Source: Arthrobacter sp. Y81
GTDB lineage: Bacteria > Actinomycetota > Actinomycetes > Actinomycetales > Micrococcaceae
NCBI RefSeq assembly: GCF_002929335.1
Contig: NZ_PJIL01000007.1
Location: forward strand, 124,001-188,000
Direction of reading: 5' to 3'
DNA length: 64,000 nt
How positions within the stretch are numbered: position 1 is the stretch's first letter; each line of letters opens with the position of its first letter. Positions 1-9,843 of the stretch are shown in pieces. The translations under genes were made by a program, and so were the position numbers. The notes under the pieces are model-generated. The model did no database searches and was not told the origin of the DNA. It saw nothing but the letters and a program-made list of their open reading frames with translations.

Positions 1-2
1 TG

Positions 3-947
3 ATGCAATCCCCCCTCCCCGTGCGCGACGGCGTCAACGCGACCCGCCTGCGCCTCCCGGACGAGGGGCCCTGGGACACCGCCATGGACTACATGATGCA
101 CCGCTGGGGCCACATCGACCCGCAGGGCATCGAGGACCGTTTCGACGCCGGCGAGATCGTGGGCGAGGGCGGCGTCCCGCTGGACCGGCGCACTAGGCTC
201 GAGGACCACACCTTTATCTGGTACTACCGCACGCTCCCGCCGGAGACGCGGCTGCCCGTCGAGCTCAGCATCCTGCACCAGGACGATCACATCCTCGTGG
301 TGGACAAACCCCACTTCCTGCCCACCACTCCTGGCGGCACCTACATCCAGGAGTCGGCCCTGGTGCGGCTCCGGAACCAGCTGAACCTCCCGGACCTGAT
401 CCCCATGCACCGCCTGGACCGGATGACGGCAGGCATCCTCCTGCTCTCCACCAACCCGGAGACCCGCGGCAACTACCAGGTCCTTTTCGAAAAACGCCAG
501 GTCCAGAAGGAGTACGAGTGCGTGTCCGCCGCGGAACCGGCTGCGGGACATCCCGCTGTCGACTTCCCCGTGGTGGTGCGGAACCGCATGACCAAGTCCC
601 GCAGTTACCTCCTGGCGGAGGTCATCGACGGCGAGCCCAATGCGGAAACCCGCATTGAACTGCTGAAGACGTACGACGCCGGCACTCACGCAAGTGAACC
701 GACGCGGCGGGGGCTGTACCGGCTTGAGCCGCACTCAGGAAAAACCCACCAGCTCAGGGTCCACATGGCCTCGCTGGGGCTGGGCATCGTGAACGATGCC
801 TTCTACCCCGACCTGCTGGACAAGGCACCGGACGACTACACCAAGCCGCTCCAGCTCCTGGCCCGCGGGATCCGCTTTGTGGACCCCATCACCAGGGAGC
901 CGGTGGAGTACCGCAGCAGGCTTCAGCTCAGCGAAGCCCCGGCCTGA
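3..947 (+). CDS. RluA-family RNA pseudouridine synthase
   Basis: Cytoplasmic enzyme that isomerises uridine to pseudouridine in rRNA or tRNA; the exact site cannot be told. The 314-residue protein has the RluA catalytic motif HRLDRMTAG near residue 136, whose Asp is the nucleophile, preceded by a VVDKP-type motif near residue 100 and followed by a C-terminal HQLRVHMASLG segment. The N-terminal 80 residues resemble a degenerate S4-like RNA-binding region. The first bases read TGATG, so the stop codon of an upstream gene may overlap this ATG and the gene could be second in an operon. The length is normal for the family and the gene appears complete. Confidence 0.88.
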   Translation: MQSPLPVRDGVNATRLRLPDEGPWDTAMDYMMHRWGHIDPQGIEDRFDAGEIVGEGGVPLDRRTRLEDHTFIWYYRTLPPETRLPVELSILHQDDHILVVDKPHFLPTTPGGTYIQESALVRLRNQLNLPDLIPMHRLDRMTAGILLLSTNPETRGNYQVLFEKRQVQKEYECVSAAEPAAGHPAVDFPVVVRNRMTKSRSYLLAEVIDGEPNAETRIELLKTYDAGTHASEPTRRGLYRLEPHSGKTHQLRVHMASLGLGIVNDAFYPDLLDKAPDDYTKPLQLLARGIRFVDPITREPVEYRSRLQLSEAPA

Positions 948-986
948 GCTGGCTGTCCCTTGCCGCCGGTGAAAATGAGGTAACTT

Positions 987-1631
987 GTGGCCATGGACCT
1001 GGCCAACGCCGACACCTGGGGAGCGGCGATCTATTTCTGGATCATCCCCATCGTCCTTGGCGATGCCATCTTCCCGCCCATCCCCTCCGAAATGGTGGTG
1101 ATCACGGGCGGCGCGCTCTCCGCAGAGGGCCGCGCCAACTTCCTGCTGGTGGGCCTGCTGTCCGCCTTCGCCTCGTGGATCGGCGACGTCGTGGTGTTCC
1201 AGTTGTTCAAGCGCCGCCTCAGCCATGTCCTGGACCGGTGGCGGTGGGGCCGTAAATTCCACAGCGGCATCCACGCGGCCATCGCCAAGGCCGGGCGTTC
1301 CACCACGTACGGCGCCATCATCGGCGTCCGGTTCATTCCGGGAGGCCGGCTCGCGACGTCGGCCGCGGCGGGCATCGCCGACGTCACCACCCGGGCGTTC
1401 AGTTTCTGCGCGGCGGTGGGCGCCGTCCTCTGGGCCACCTATCTTGTAGGGCTCGGCTACTTCACGGGTTCCGCGACCAAGCTGCCGTTCTGGGCAAGCT
1501 CGCTGATCGGCGTCGCCGTCGGCTTGCTGATCGGCGGGGTGCTGGGCATTATTGTCACCCGCCGGCGCGGCAGCCGTTCGCCCGTGGACGAGCCAACCGA
1601 TGACATCCGCCCTGATACCCCACCGACCTGA
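987..1631 (+). CDS. DedA-family membrane protein
   Basis: Integral membrane protein of the DedA/SNARE-associated (VTT) superfamily, whose members are linked to lipid flipping and envelope homeostasis. The 214-residue product has the family's amphipathic entrance segment with PPIPSE at about residues 31-36, a glycine- and arginine-rich RFIPGGR motif near residue 113, and hydrophobic helices at about 15-30, 45-70, 125-160 and 165-190. The tail is short and basic. GTG at 987 is chosen over ATG at 993 because GAGG at 977-980 lies at good spacing from it. It is 39 bases downstream of the pseudouridine synthase and may share its transcript. Confidence 0.8.
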   Translation: MAMDLANADTWGAAIYFWIIPIVLGDAIFPPIPSEMVVITGGALSAEGRANFLLVGLLSAFASWIGDVVVFQLFKRRLSHVLDRWRWGRKFHSGIHAAIAKAGRSTTYGAIIGVRFIPGGRLATSAAAGIADVTTRAFSFCAAVGAVLWATYLVGLGYFTGSATKLPFWASSLIGVAVGLLIGGVLGIIVTRRRGSRSPVDEPTDDIRPDTPPT

Positions 1632-1646
1632 CGCGGCACCTTCGCG

Positions 1647-1952
1647 CTAGACGGGAGCCCAGCGGCCGCGGCTGCGGCGGAGCACCAAAAGTGCGCCCGT
1701 CACCGCAACGCGTTCGACGGCGTCGCGCATCATTGCTGCCGATTCCCGCGCCTGGTTGTTCTCACCGCTGAACTCCGTTGCCTCCACCAGGAAGCGGAGG
1801 TTCAGTTCCGGCACCCCGCCCGCGATTTGGAGCTGGTTCGATTCCACGTGGTGCCGCGTTCCAAGGGCCTCGACGGCGGCGGCCATCACTGCCTGTGGAG
1901 CGTTTCCAGGCTTCAGCCCGGTGATCTTGAGTCTGGTCTGGAACGAAGGCAT
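1647..1952 (-). CDS. Small conserved protein of unknown function
   Basis: A 101-residue protein that I cannot assign to a family. It looks like a small alpha/beta domain with alternating hydrophobic strands (QTRLKITGL, ELNLRFLVEA) and a helix, ending in a basic segment (LVLRRSRGRW). There is no signal peptide or membrane helix, so it is probably cytoplasmic. It is convergent with the DedA-type gene, with a 15-base gap, and lies downstream of the nickel permease on the same strand, separated from it by a copy of the family A palindrome. Confidence 0.6.
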   Translation of the reverse strand: MPSFQTRLKITGLKPGNAPQAVMAAAVEALGTRHHVESNQLQIAGGVPELNLRFLVEATEFSGENNQARESAAMMRDAVERVAVTGALLVLRRSRGRWAPV

Positions 1953-1970
1953 AAAAACAACCCTAGCGTC

Positions 1971-2036
1971 AGCGCGAACCGGCAGGTAACACCCGCAAAT
2001 CAGCGTCCACGGAGCATTAGCTGCCAGTTCGCGCTA
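1971..2036. repeat. Intergenic palindrome, family A, copy 1
   Basis: The left arm AGCGCGAACCGGCAGGTAA (1971-1989) is an imperfect mirror of the right arm TTAGCTGCCAGTTCGCGCT (2017-2035), with a 27-base loop. The right arm contains the stop codon of the nickel permease, read on the minus strand. Copies near 21,827-21,890 and 55,261-55,327 have the same word. It probably forms a hairpin at the permease 3' end. Confidence 0.8.
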
Positions 2037-3167
2037 GCCGCCCGGGGAAGTGTCCGTGTCACGGACCGGGGCGGCCCAGCGTTCCTCGATGTGCCCGAAC
2101 CGCCACACTCCCAGCGCCAGGATCCACGTGCAGACGAAGAGTGCGACGACGGTGTATCCGACCGAGTCCAGGTCGATGCCGCCGATGGCTGCCAGCGGGC
2201 CGGAGCTGATCCCGGCGCGTTCCACGAGGATGGAAATCAGTTCGATTGAACCGATCCCCAGGGCGACGGCGACAGACAGGGCCGTGATGACGATGTTGTA
2301 GTAGACGCGGCGGACCGGCCTCGACAGGGCCCACCCGTAGGCGAAGTTCATGAGGCAGCCGTCCAGCGAGTCCAGCAGGCTCATCCCCGCCGCGAACAGG
2401 ACGGGAAGCGTCAGGATCGCGTACCAGGGCAGCGCCGAAGCGGCCGCACCGCCGGCGAGGATCAGCAGGCTGACCTCCGTGGCGGTGTCGAACCCCAGCC
2501 CGAACAGCAACCCCACCCCGTAGACCTGCCACGGACGCGTGATCAGCCGGGTGGCCCGCCCGAACACCCGGTACAGCAGTCCCGGTGCCGCCGACTGGGC
2601 GGCGAGGTCGGCCGCGCCGGCGTCGTCCCTTCGCATCCGCAGCACCGACTTGATGATGCCGCGCAGCACGGCCAGGTTCAGGATGCCTATGCACACGAGG
2701 AACAGCCCCGAGACGGCGGTCCCCACCAGCCCCAGGAAGGCATGAAGGTCAGCCGTCCCGTCCGCTGTCCGGTCAGCGAGGCCCCGGATCCCGGCCGCCA
2801 GCAGGGCGCACAGGCCGAACACCACACTTGAGTGGCCCAGCGAAAACCAGAAGCCCACGGACATGCTGCGCCTGCCTTCGGCGCGGAGCTTGCGGGTGAT
2901 GTTGTCGATCGCGGCAATGTGGTCGGCGTCGAAGGCATGCCGCAAGCCCAGCGTGTAGGCCGCCACACCAAGACCAACGCCAAACGCGCCCGTTGAAGCG
3001 GCAGGGAGGTTTCCCGGGGCGACGACGCCCGCCAGCACCCCCCAGCCGAGGACGTGAAGGACGGCAACGAACGTGGCCATGCCGCCGATCGAGGCCCACT
3101 CCCGGCCCGACAGGGCACGGGTTGCGCCGCGGATTCGGCCCGGACGCGCAGCCTCCGGTTGCTTCAT
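2034..3167 (-). CDS. Nickel/cobalt permease, NiCoT (HoxN/NixA) family
   Basis: High-affinity secondary transporter that brings Ni2+ (or Co2+) across the cytoplasmic membrane. The 377-residue protein has the diagnostic NiCoT helix II motif RHAFDADHIAAIDN (His77, Asp80, Asp82, His83) and the second signature GLGFDTATE in the central region, with about eight hydrophobic helices. It starts at ATG 3165-3167 and is divergent from hypA, with a 137-base shared promoter region. The neighbouring hydrogenase needs nickel for its active site, so this is most likely its dedicated metal supplier. NiCoT proteins differ in Ni/Co preference, which cannot be read from the sequence. Confidence 0.9.
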   Translation of the reverse strand: MKQPEAARPGRIRGATRALSGREWASIGGMATFVAVLHVLGWGVLAGVVAPGNLPAASTGAFGVGLGVAAYTLGLRHAFDADHIAAIDNITRKLRAEGRRSMSVGFWFSLGHSSVVFGLCALLAAGIRGLADRTADGTADLHAFLGLVGTAVSGLFLVCIGILNLAVLRGIIKSVLRMRRDDAGAADLAAQSAAPGLLYRVFGRATRLITRPWQVYGVGLLFGLGFDTATEVSLLILAGGAAASALPWYAILTLPVLFAAGMSLLDSLDGCLMNFAYGWALSRPVRRVYYNIVITALSVAVALGIGSIELISILVERAGISSGPLAAIGGIDLDSVGYTVVALFVCTWILALGVWRFGHIEERWAAPVRDTDTSPGG

Positions 3168-3304
3168 GGTCCAGCCTCGGGTTCCATCTGCGATTGAACT
3201 GCCATGGTGACTTCGCTGCTTTAGCGGAAGTATACGCCGGTGTCAATCCGGGTGGTTGCGTTTTATCCGGGGCGAGCCTATCTTGGCAGGAAGGAGTGCC
3301 GATC

Positions 3305-3634
3305 ATGCACGAACTCTCTATCACGCAGAGCCTGATCGACGCCGTTCTCGACCGTACCGGAGAACGGACAGTCACTGCGGTCAACCTCCGGGTGGGGCCG
3401 TTGTCCGGTGTCCTGCCGGACGCCATGCGGTTCTGTTTTGACGTTGCGTCCGCCGGCACTCCGCTCGAGGGTGCGAGGCTCATGATCGACGAACCGCGGG
3501 GCCTGGCCCGCTGCCGGAGCTGCGACGACGAATTCGAACTGGCCGACCTGATCCTGCTGTGCCACTGCGGAAGCGCAGATGTCGAAGTCCTCCGCGGCCG
3601 TGAACTCATGCTGCTGTCGGTGGAGGTGGCTTAA
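3305..3634 (+). CDS. hypA: HypA, hydrogenase nickel metallochaperone
   Basis: Delivers nickel to the large hydrogenase subunit together with HypB. The 109-residue protein starts with MHELS, whose His2 is the known nickel ligand, and has a zinc site made of Cys70-x-x-Cys73 and Cys86-x-Cys88. The second pair is CxC and not the usual CxxC. ATG 3305 is chosen because AGGAAGGAG (3289-3297) sits just upstream and the MHEL start is invariant in the family; a longer reading frame upstream is not coding. It opens the hydrogenase operon and ends 3 bases before hypB. Confidence 0.93.
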   Translation: MHELSITQSLIDAVLDRTGERTVTAVNLRVGPLSGVLPDAMRFCFDVASAGTPLEGARLMIDEPRGLARCRSCDDEFELADLILLCHCGSADVEVLRGRELMLLSVEVA

Positions 3635-3637
3635 CAA

Positions 3638-4534
3638 ATGTGTACAACGTGCGGATGCGGCGACGAGGCCAACACCAGGGTTTCTGCACTGCAGGAACCT
3701 GCGGTGTCCCTGCTCCAGGAACCTGCGGCGCCTGTCCATCCGCACGAGCACCCGCATGATCACGAGCACAGCCATGACCACGGGGACGGGCACGCACACG
3801 ACCATGCGCACCCGCACAGCCATGACCACGGGGACCACCATCCCGAAACCATCCCGCTGGAGCAGAACCTGCTGGCCAAAAACGACCTGCTGGCGGCACG
3901 GAACCGGGGCTGGCTGGAAGGCCGGGGAATCCGGGCATTCAACGTCATGAGCTCACCCGGGGCAGGCAAGACCACCCTGCTGGTGCGCACCCTGACGGAC
4001 CTCGGGGACCGGCTGCGGGCCGGGGTCATCGAAGGCGACCAGGAGACTTCCCTTGACGCGGACCGCATCCGCGCCGTGGGACGGCCCGTCATCCAGATCA
4101 ACACCGGGGCCGGCTGCCACCTTGACGCCGACATGCTCCGGCGCGGCCTGGATGCCCTGGATCCGGAGACCGGGTCCACGGTGTTTATCGAAAATGTGGG
4201 CAACCTTGTCTGCCCGGCGCTGTTTGACCTTGGTGAAGCAGCCAAAGTAGTGGTCGTTTCCGTAACGGAAGGTGATGACAAACCGCACAAATACCCGCAC
4301 ATGTTCATGGCAGCTGACCTGGTGATCGTCAACAAGGCGGACCTGCTCCCCTACGTTGATTTCGACGTCGACGGTTTCCGGCGCCGCACCCGGCAGATCA
4401 ACCCGCGTACCGAATTCCTGGTCCTTTCGGCCACCACCGGCGATGGCCTCGCCGGCTGGTATGACTGGCTCGGCGGCACCAGTTCCCGGTCATCCACCTT
4501 GACTGAATCCCTGACAGACACACTGAGCCCGTAA
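3638..4534 (+). CDS. hypB: HypB, GTPase for hydrogenase nickel insertion
   Basis: SIMIBI-class GTPase that works with HypA to load nickel into the hydrogenase. The 298-residue protein has the N-terminal high-affinity metal motif CTTCGCG (residues 2-8), a very histidine-rich segment (about 34-68) that can store or sequester nickel, a P-loop SPGAGKTT (106-113) and a guanine-specificity motif NKAD near residue 232. The C-terminal 20 residues are Ser/Thr-rich and probably disordered. It lies between hypA (3-base gap) and the small subunit gene (21-base gap). Confidence 0.95.
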   Translation: MCTTCGCGDEANTRVSALQEPAVSLLQEPAAPVHPHEHPHDHEHSHDHGDGHAHDHAHPHSHDHGDHHPETIPLEQNLLAKNDLLAARNRGWLEGRGIRAFNVMSSPGAGKTTLLVRTLTDLGDRLRAGVIEGDQETSLDADRIRAVGRPVIQINTGAGCHLDADMLRRGLDALDPETGSTVFIENVGNLVCPALFDLGEAAKVVVVSVTEGDDKPHKYPHMFMAADLVIVNKADLLPYVDFDVDGFRRRTRQINPRTEFLVLSATTGDGLAGWYDWLGGTSSRSSTLTESLTDTLSP

Positions 4535-4555
4535 GGGCCTTCGAAAGAGGCAACG

Positions 4556-5614
<1,059 letters not shown>

Positions 5615-5641
5615 CCACCCACTTCCAGACAGGTGAAGAAC

Positions 5642-7435
5642 ATGACCTCAACGATTCCTATGCCTTCCGGAAGCGGAACGGGCAACAACAATCTGGTGGA
5701 GATGGCGTGGGACCCCATCACGAGGATCGTCGGCAGCCTCGGCATCTATACCAAGATCGATTTCGCGAACAACCAGGTGGTGGAATGCAAGAGCACCTCC
5801 TCGATCTTCCGCGGCTACTCCATCTTCATGAAGGGCAAGGATCCGCGGGACGCGCACTTCATCACCAGCCGCATCTGCGGAATCTGCGGTGACAACCATG
5901 CGACGTGCTCCTGCTATGCGCAGAACATGGCCTATGGCGTGAAGCCGCCGAACCTGGGCGAGTGGATCGTCAACCTGGGCGAGGCCGCGGAGTACATGTT
6001 CGACCACAACATCTTCCAGGAGAACCTCGTCGGCGTGGACTACTGCGAAAAGATGGTGTCCGAAACCAATCCCGGCGTCCTTGCCAAGGCCGAAAACACC
6101 CGGGCCCCGCACGAAGGCGAGCACGGCTACCGCACCATCGCGGACATCATGCGCTCGCTGAACCCCTTCACCGGGGAGTTCTACCGGGAGGCACTGCAGG
6201 TCAGCCGCGCCACCCGCGAGATGTTCTGCCTCATGGAGGGCCGCCACGTGCACCCGTCCACGCTCTACCCGGGCGGTGTGGGGACTGTGGCCACGATCCA
6301 GCTGATGACGGACTACATCACCCGGCTCATGCGGTACGTGGAATTCATGAAGAAGGTCGTGCCCATGCATGACGACCTCTTCGACTTCTTCTACGACGCC
6401 CTGCCCGGCTACGAACAGGTGGGGCTGCGCCGCACCCTGCTGGGCTGCTGGGGCTCGCTCCAGGACCCCGACTACTGCAACTTCGAGTACAAGGACATGA
6501 CCGACTGGGGCCGGAAGATGTTCGTGACCCCCGGTGTGGTGGTGGACGGGAAACTCGTCACGACGGACCTGGTGCGGATCAACCTTGGCATCCGGATCAT
6601 GCTCGGCTCCTCCTACTACGAGGACTGGGAAAACCAGGAGATGTTCGTGACCCATGATCCGCTGGGCAACCCGGTGGACCGGCGCCACCCCTGGAACCAG
6701 CACACCAATCCGCGGCCGCAGAAGCGGGACCTCTCGGAGAAGTACAGCTGGGTCATGTCCCCGCGGTGGTTCGACGGTGAGAACAACCTGGCGCTGGACA
6801 CCGGCGGCGGCCCGCTGGCCCGCCTGTGGGCCACGGCCCTGGCCGGGCTCGTGGACATCGGGTACATCAAGGCCACCGGCAGGAGCGTCCAGATCAACCT
6901 CCCCAAGACCGCGCTGAAGGGCCCCGTGTCCTTCGAGTGGAACATCCCGCAGTGGAGCAACACCCTCGAACGCAACCGGGCACGCACCTACTTCCAGGCC
7001 TACGCCGCGGCCGCCGCGCTGCACTTCGCCGAAAAGGCCCTGGAGGAGATCCGCGCCGGGCGCACCAAGACCTGGGAGACCTTCACGGTTCCCGATGAGG
7101 CCATCAGCTGCGGCTTCACGGAAGCCGTGCGCGGCGTCCTGTCCCACCACATGGTGATCCGGGACGGGAAGATCGCCAACTACCATCCCTACCCGCCCAC
7201 CCCTTGGAACGCGAGCCCCACAGATTCGTCCGGGACCGCCGGCCCGTATGAGGACGCCGTGCAGGGGCAGCCGATCTTCGAGGAGAACGACCGGGAGCAT
7301 TTCAAGGGCATCGACATCATGCGGACCGTCCGCAGCTTTGACCCGTGCCTGCCCTGTGGTGTCCACATGTACCTGGGCAACGGCCAGACCCTCGAGAAGC
7401 TGCACTCCCCCACCCAGACGCTGACCGGCGAGTAA
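5642..7435 (+). CDS. hhyL: [NiFe]-hydrogenase large subunit, group 1h type
   Basis: Catalytic subunit carrying the NiFe(CN)2CO centre; group 1h enzymes oxidise trace H2 during starvation. With the ATG at 5642 the protein has 597 residues. Motif L1 is RICGICGDNH (Cys79, Cys82) and motif L2 is DPCLPCGVH (Cys569, Cys572, His575). About 22 residues follow His575 and should be removed by the maturation protease after nickel insertion. ATG 5642 is preferred to the in-frame GTG 5633 because AGGTGA (5631-5636) lies at good spacing before it, while the GTG has no Shine-Dalgarno sequence. Confidence 0.94.
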   Translation: MTSTIPMPSGSGTGNNNLVEMAWDPITRIVGSLGIYTKIDFANNQVVECKSTSSIFRGYSIFMKGKDPRDAHFITSRICGICGDNHATCSCYAQNMAYGVKPPNLGEWIVNLGEAAEYMFDHNIFQENLVGVDYCEKMVSETNPGVLAKAENTRAPHEGEHGYRTIADIMRSLNPFTGEFYREALQVSRATREMFCLMEGRHVHPSTLYPGGVGTVATIQLMTDYITRLMRYVEFMKKVVPMHDDLFDFFYDALPGYEQVGLRRTLLGCWGSLQDPDYCNFEYKDMTDWGRKMFVTPGVVVDGKLVTTDLVRINLGIRIMLGSSYYEDWENQEMFVTHDPLGNPVDRRHPWNQHTNPRPQKRDLSEKYSWVMSPRWFDGENNLALDTGGGPLARLWATALAGLVDIGYIKATGRSVQINLPKTALKGPVSFEWNIPQWSNTLERNRARTYFQAYAAAAALHFAEKALEEIRAGRTKTWETFTVPDEAISCGFTEAVRGVLSHHMVIRDGKIANYHPYPPTPWNASPTDSSGTAGPYEDAVQGQPIFEENDREHFKGIDIMRTVRSFDPCLPCGVHMYLGNGQTLEKLHSPTQTLTGE

Positions 7436-7440
7436 GAGCC

Positions 7441-8451
7441 ATGCCTGGCGACGACCGGCCGCGGCAGGCCGGCGACAGGATTGAAAGTCTCCTCGACGCC
7501 CTCGGAGCCGGCGGGGCGGTGGCCCGCGGCCGCGCGGAGGAGCTGGTGCGCCAGGTGACCGATCTGTATGGCTCCGGATTGGCCCGGATCCTGGAAATCC
7601 TGGACGACCGCGGCCGGCTGGACGATGCAACACTGGACGCACTGACCGCGGACCAGCTGGTGTCCAGCCTGCTGGTCATCCACGGGCTGCACCCGCAGGA
7701 CCTGGAAACGCGGGTGACCGCCGCCCTGGACAGCGTCAGGCCCTATCTGGGATCTCACGGCGGCAACGTGGAGCTTCTGGACGTCAGCCCGGAAGGAGTG
7801 GTGCGGCTCAGGCTGCTCGGCACCTGCCAGGGCTGCCCGTCGTCGTCGGTCACGCTCAAGTTCGCCGTCGAGGAGGCCATCCAGTCGGCGGCACCGGAGG
7901 TGACCGACATCCAGGTGGTGGAGCAGGAAGCCCGCGCGGCCACTCCCGCCGTGATCCCTGTGGACGCGCTGCTGGTCCGGTTGAACCACCCGGCCGACGG
8001 CGGCACGGCGGGCGGCGCGGGCGGCGGCGGCACGGTGAGCGGCGCGGGCGCCGCACCTGCTCCGGGCACGCCGGGCCACTGGCAGGAACACACCCCGGGC
8101 TCCTGGCAAGCCGTGCCCGAGATCGCCGGCCTCGAGCAGGGCGAGGTTGCCGGCTTTATGGTGGGAGGCTACCCGGTGCTTGCGTGCCGGACCGGGCAGG
8201 ACCTCTACGCATACCGCGACTATTGCCCCCGCTGCACCGGGTCCATGGCGGGGGCCTCGCTGCAGCGCGCCCTCGCCGGTGCGGTGGGCGGCGGCCTGCT
8301 GCGCTGCCCCGCGTGCCGTGCGCATTTCGACGTCAGGCAGGCGGGCTCCTGCCTTGAGGACAGGGCCCTGCACCTGGATCCGCTGCCGCTCCTGGTGCGG
8401 GCTGGCGTGATGTCCGTGGCCGTGCCGCTCGTCTCCAGCCAGGACGCCTGA
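7441..8451 (+). CDS. NifU-domain plus Rieske-like iron-sulfur protein of the hydrogenase operon
   Basis: A 336-residue protein, probably an Fe-S carrier or electron-transfer partner of the hydrogenase. Residues 95-165 form a NifU C-terminal-type domain with the cluster motif CQGC (Cys129, Cys132). A Gly/Ala/Pro-rich linker (186-212) leads to a Rieske-like domain in which the expected CxH...CxxH ligands appear as CPRC (262-265) and CPAC (289-292), followed by RAHFD. The start is ATG 7441, 5 bases after hhyL; the frame is open further upstream inside hhyL but has no role there. Similar NifU/Rieske proteins are known beside group 1h hydrogenases. The four-Cys site may bind an Fe-S cluster, a single iron or zinc. 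Confidence 0.82.
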   Translation: MPGDDRPRQAGDRIESLLDALGAGGAVARGRAEELVRQVTDLYGSGLARILEILDDRGRLDDATLDALTADQLVSSLLVIHGLHPQDLETRVTAALDSVRPYLGSHGGNVELLDVSPEGVVRLRLLGTCQGCPSSSVTLKFAVEEAIQSAAPEVTDIQVVEQEARAATPAVIPVDALLVRLNHPADGGTAGGAGGGGTVSGAGAAPAPGTPGHWQEHTPGSWQAVPEIAGLEQGEVAGFMVGGYPVLACRTGQDLYAYRDYCPRCTGSMAGASLQRALAGAVGGGLLRCPACRAHFDVRQAGSCLEDRALHLDPLPLLVRAGVMSVAVPLVSSQDA

Positions 8452-8452
8452 A

Positions 8453-9190
8453 ATGACGGCCCCTGGACTGCCCCCGGGCCAGGCCGGTGGAAGCAGCCGC
8501 CCACCCGGAACCGGCCGGACACCGGGCGGCGGACTGCCCGTCGCCCTGCTCCGACGGATCGCCGCACAGCCGCCGGCAACGCCGGCCGGCGAGCGCTGCG
8601 AAATGTGCGGCGAGCCCATCCCGGAGGCCCACCAGCACGTGGTGGACGTCGAAAGCCACGCCATGATGTGCACGTGCCGGCCTTGCTACCTGCTTTTCAC
8701 CGATAGCACAGCCCATCTCCGCTACCGGTCGGTGCCGGACCGGTACTTCTCGTTTCCGGACTTCGAGCTGGGCCCGGGCCAGTGGGACGAACTGGAAATA
8801 CCCGTGGGCCTGGCCTTCTTCTTCCGCAGCTCCAAACTCGACCGGACCGTCGCTTTCTACCCGGGTCCGGCTGGCGCCACCGAATCCGAGCTCCCGCTCG
8901 ACGCCTGGGACGCCGTGCTCGCCCGCAACCCTGCCGTGGCCCTCGCCGCCCCCGACACCGAGGCGCTCCTGATCCGCGGCCCCGGGCCTGACCGGCCGCA
9001 GGCAGACTGCCACCTCGTGCCGGTTGATGCCTGCTACGAACTGGTGGGCCAGCTCCGCCGCCGCTGGCGGGGGTTCGACGGCGGGCAGGAGGCCCGCGAC
9101 CAGCTCACCGCCTTCTTCGAAAATGTCAGCCGGCGCAGCAAACCGGTGCATGAGGACTCCCGCGAGTCCGTGCCGGGAGGCCCGCAATGA
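8453..9190 (+). CDS. DUF5947-like hydrogenase-associated protein
   Basis: A 245-residue protein of unknown function that matches my memory of the DUF5947 family found in actinobacterial hydrogenase operons. It has a likely zinc-binding knuckle, CEMC at residues 49-52 and CTCRPC near 73-78, followed by an aromatic-rich segment (RYFSFPDF) and a soluble alpha/beta C-terminal part. The first 30 residues are Pro/Gly-rich and probably disordered. It starts 1 base after the upstream stop and overlaps the next gene by 4 bases (ATGA), so it is translationally coupled on both sides. A role in assembly or cluster delivery is inferred from position only. Confidence 0.7.
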   Translation: MTAPGLPPGQAGGSSRPPGTGRTPGGGLPVALLRRIAAQPPATPAGERCEMCGEPIPEAHQHVVDVESHAMMCTCRPCYLLFTDSTAHLRYRSVPDRYFSFPDFELGPGQWDELEIPVGLAFFFRSSKLDRTVAFYPGPAGATESELPLDAWDAVLARNPAVALAAPDTEALLIRGPGPDRPQADCHLVPVDACYELVGQLRRRWRGFDGGQEARDQLTAFFENVSRRSKPVHEDSRESVPGGPQ

Positions 9191-9843
9191 CCGGGCTGGC
9201 GTTCGCCGTCGTCGACATGCAGCCGGAACCGTATGCCGCGGCCCCGCAGCTGACCGCCCGGCTGCGGCTGACTGAAGCCACCGGCACCACCGTCCACGCC
9301 ATAGCCCTGCGCTGCCAGGTGCGGATCCTGCCGCAGCGCCGCGGCTATGCGGAGGAGGAGGAAGCGGGGCTGCTGGACCTTTTCGGCGAGCGCGGCCGCT
9401 GGCCCAATACCCTCAAGTCCTTCCTCTGGATGCAGTGCAGCACCATGGTGCAGGGCTTCGCCGGCAGCACCGAGGTGGACCTGCCGCTGCCCTGCACGTT
9501 CGATTTCGATGTTGCCGCCGCCAAGTACCTCAATGCCCTGCGGGACGGCGAAATCCCGGTGGAGTTCCTGTTCTCCGGCACGGTCTTCACCAAGGGCCAG
9601 AGCGGGTTCGGCGTGGAGCAGGTTCCTTGGGATCTCGAGGCTTCCTACCGGCTTCCCGTGTCCGTCTGGCAACGGCTGATGGACGTGTACTTCCCCAATG
9701 CAGGGTGGATCCGGCTGGACCGCGGCGTCCTGGCGGCCCTGTCACAGTACAAGTCCGCGCGCGGGCTGACGTCGTGGGAGGCCGCCGTCGAATCCCTGCT
9801 GGCAACCGCGGCATCCGGCGTGGGAGGAGAGCGGCGGCCATGA
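9187..9843 (+). CDS. DUF6084-like hydrogenase-associated protein
   Basis: A 218-residue soluble protein of unknown function, resembling the DUF6084 family as I remember it. It begins with a beta-rich segment (LAFAVVDMQPEP...LTARLRLTE) and has a distinctive central region with LDLFGERGRWPNTLKSFLW and a conserved-looking VPWDLEA motif near residue 155. No signal peptide, membrane helix or Cys cluster is visible. It overlaps both neighbours by 4 bases (ATGA), which places it firmly in the hydrogenase operon. The function is unknown; it may help assemble or regulate the enzyme. Confidence 0.68.
   Translation: MTGLAFAVVDMQPEPYAAAPQLTARLRLTEATGTTVHAIALRCQVRILPQRRGYAEEEEAGLLDLFGERGRWPNTLKSFLWMQCSTMVQGFAGSTEVDLPLPCTFDFDVAAAKYLNALRDGEIPVEFLFSGTVFTKGQSGFGVEQVPWDLEASYRLPVSVWQRLMDVYFPNAGWIRLDRGVLAALSQYKSARGLTSWEAAVESLLATAASGVGGERRP

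Noticed and set aside
5648..7642. Long open frame on the minus strand opposite the large hydrogenase subunit
   Set aside because: It mirrors a clearly real gene; its product has low-complexity Gly/Arg/Val/His content and no family motif. It is a high-GC shadow.
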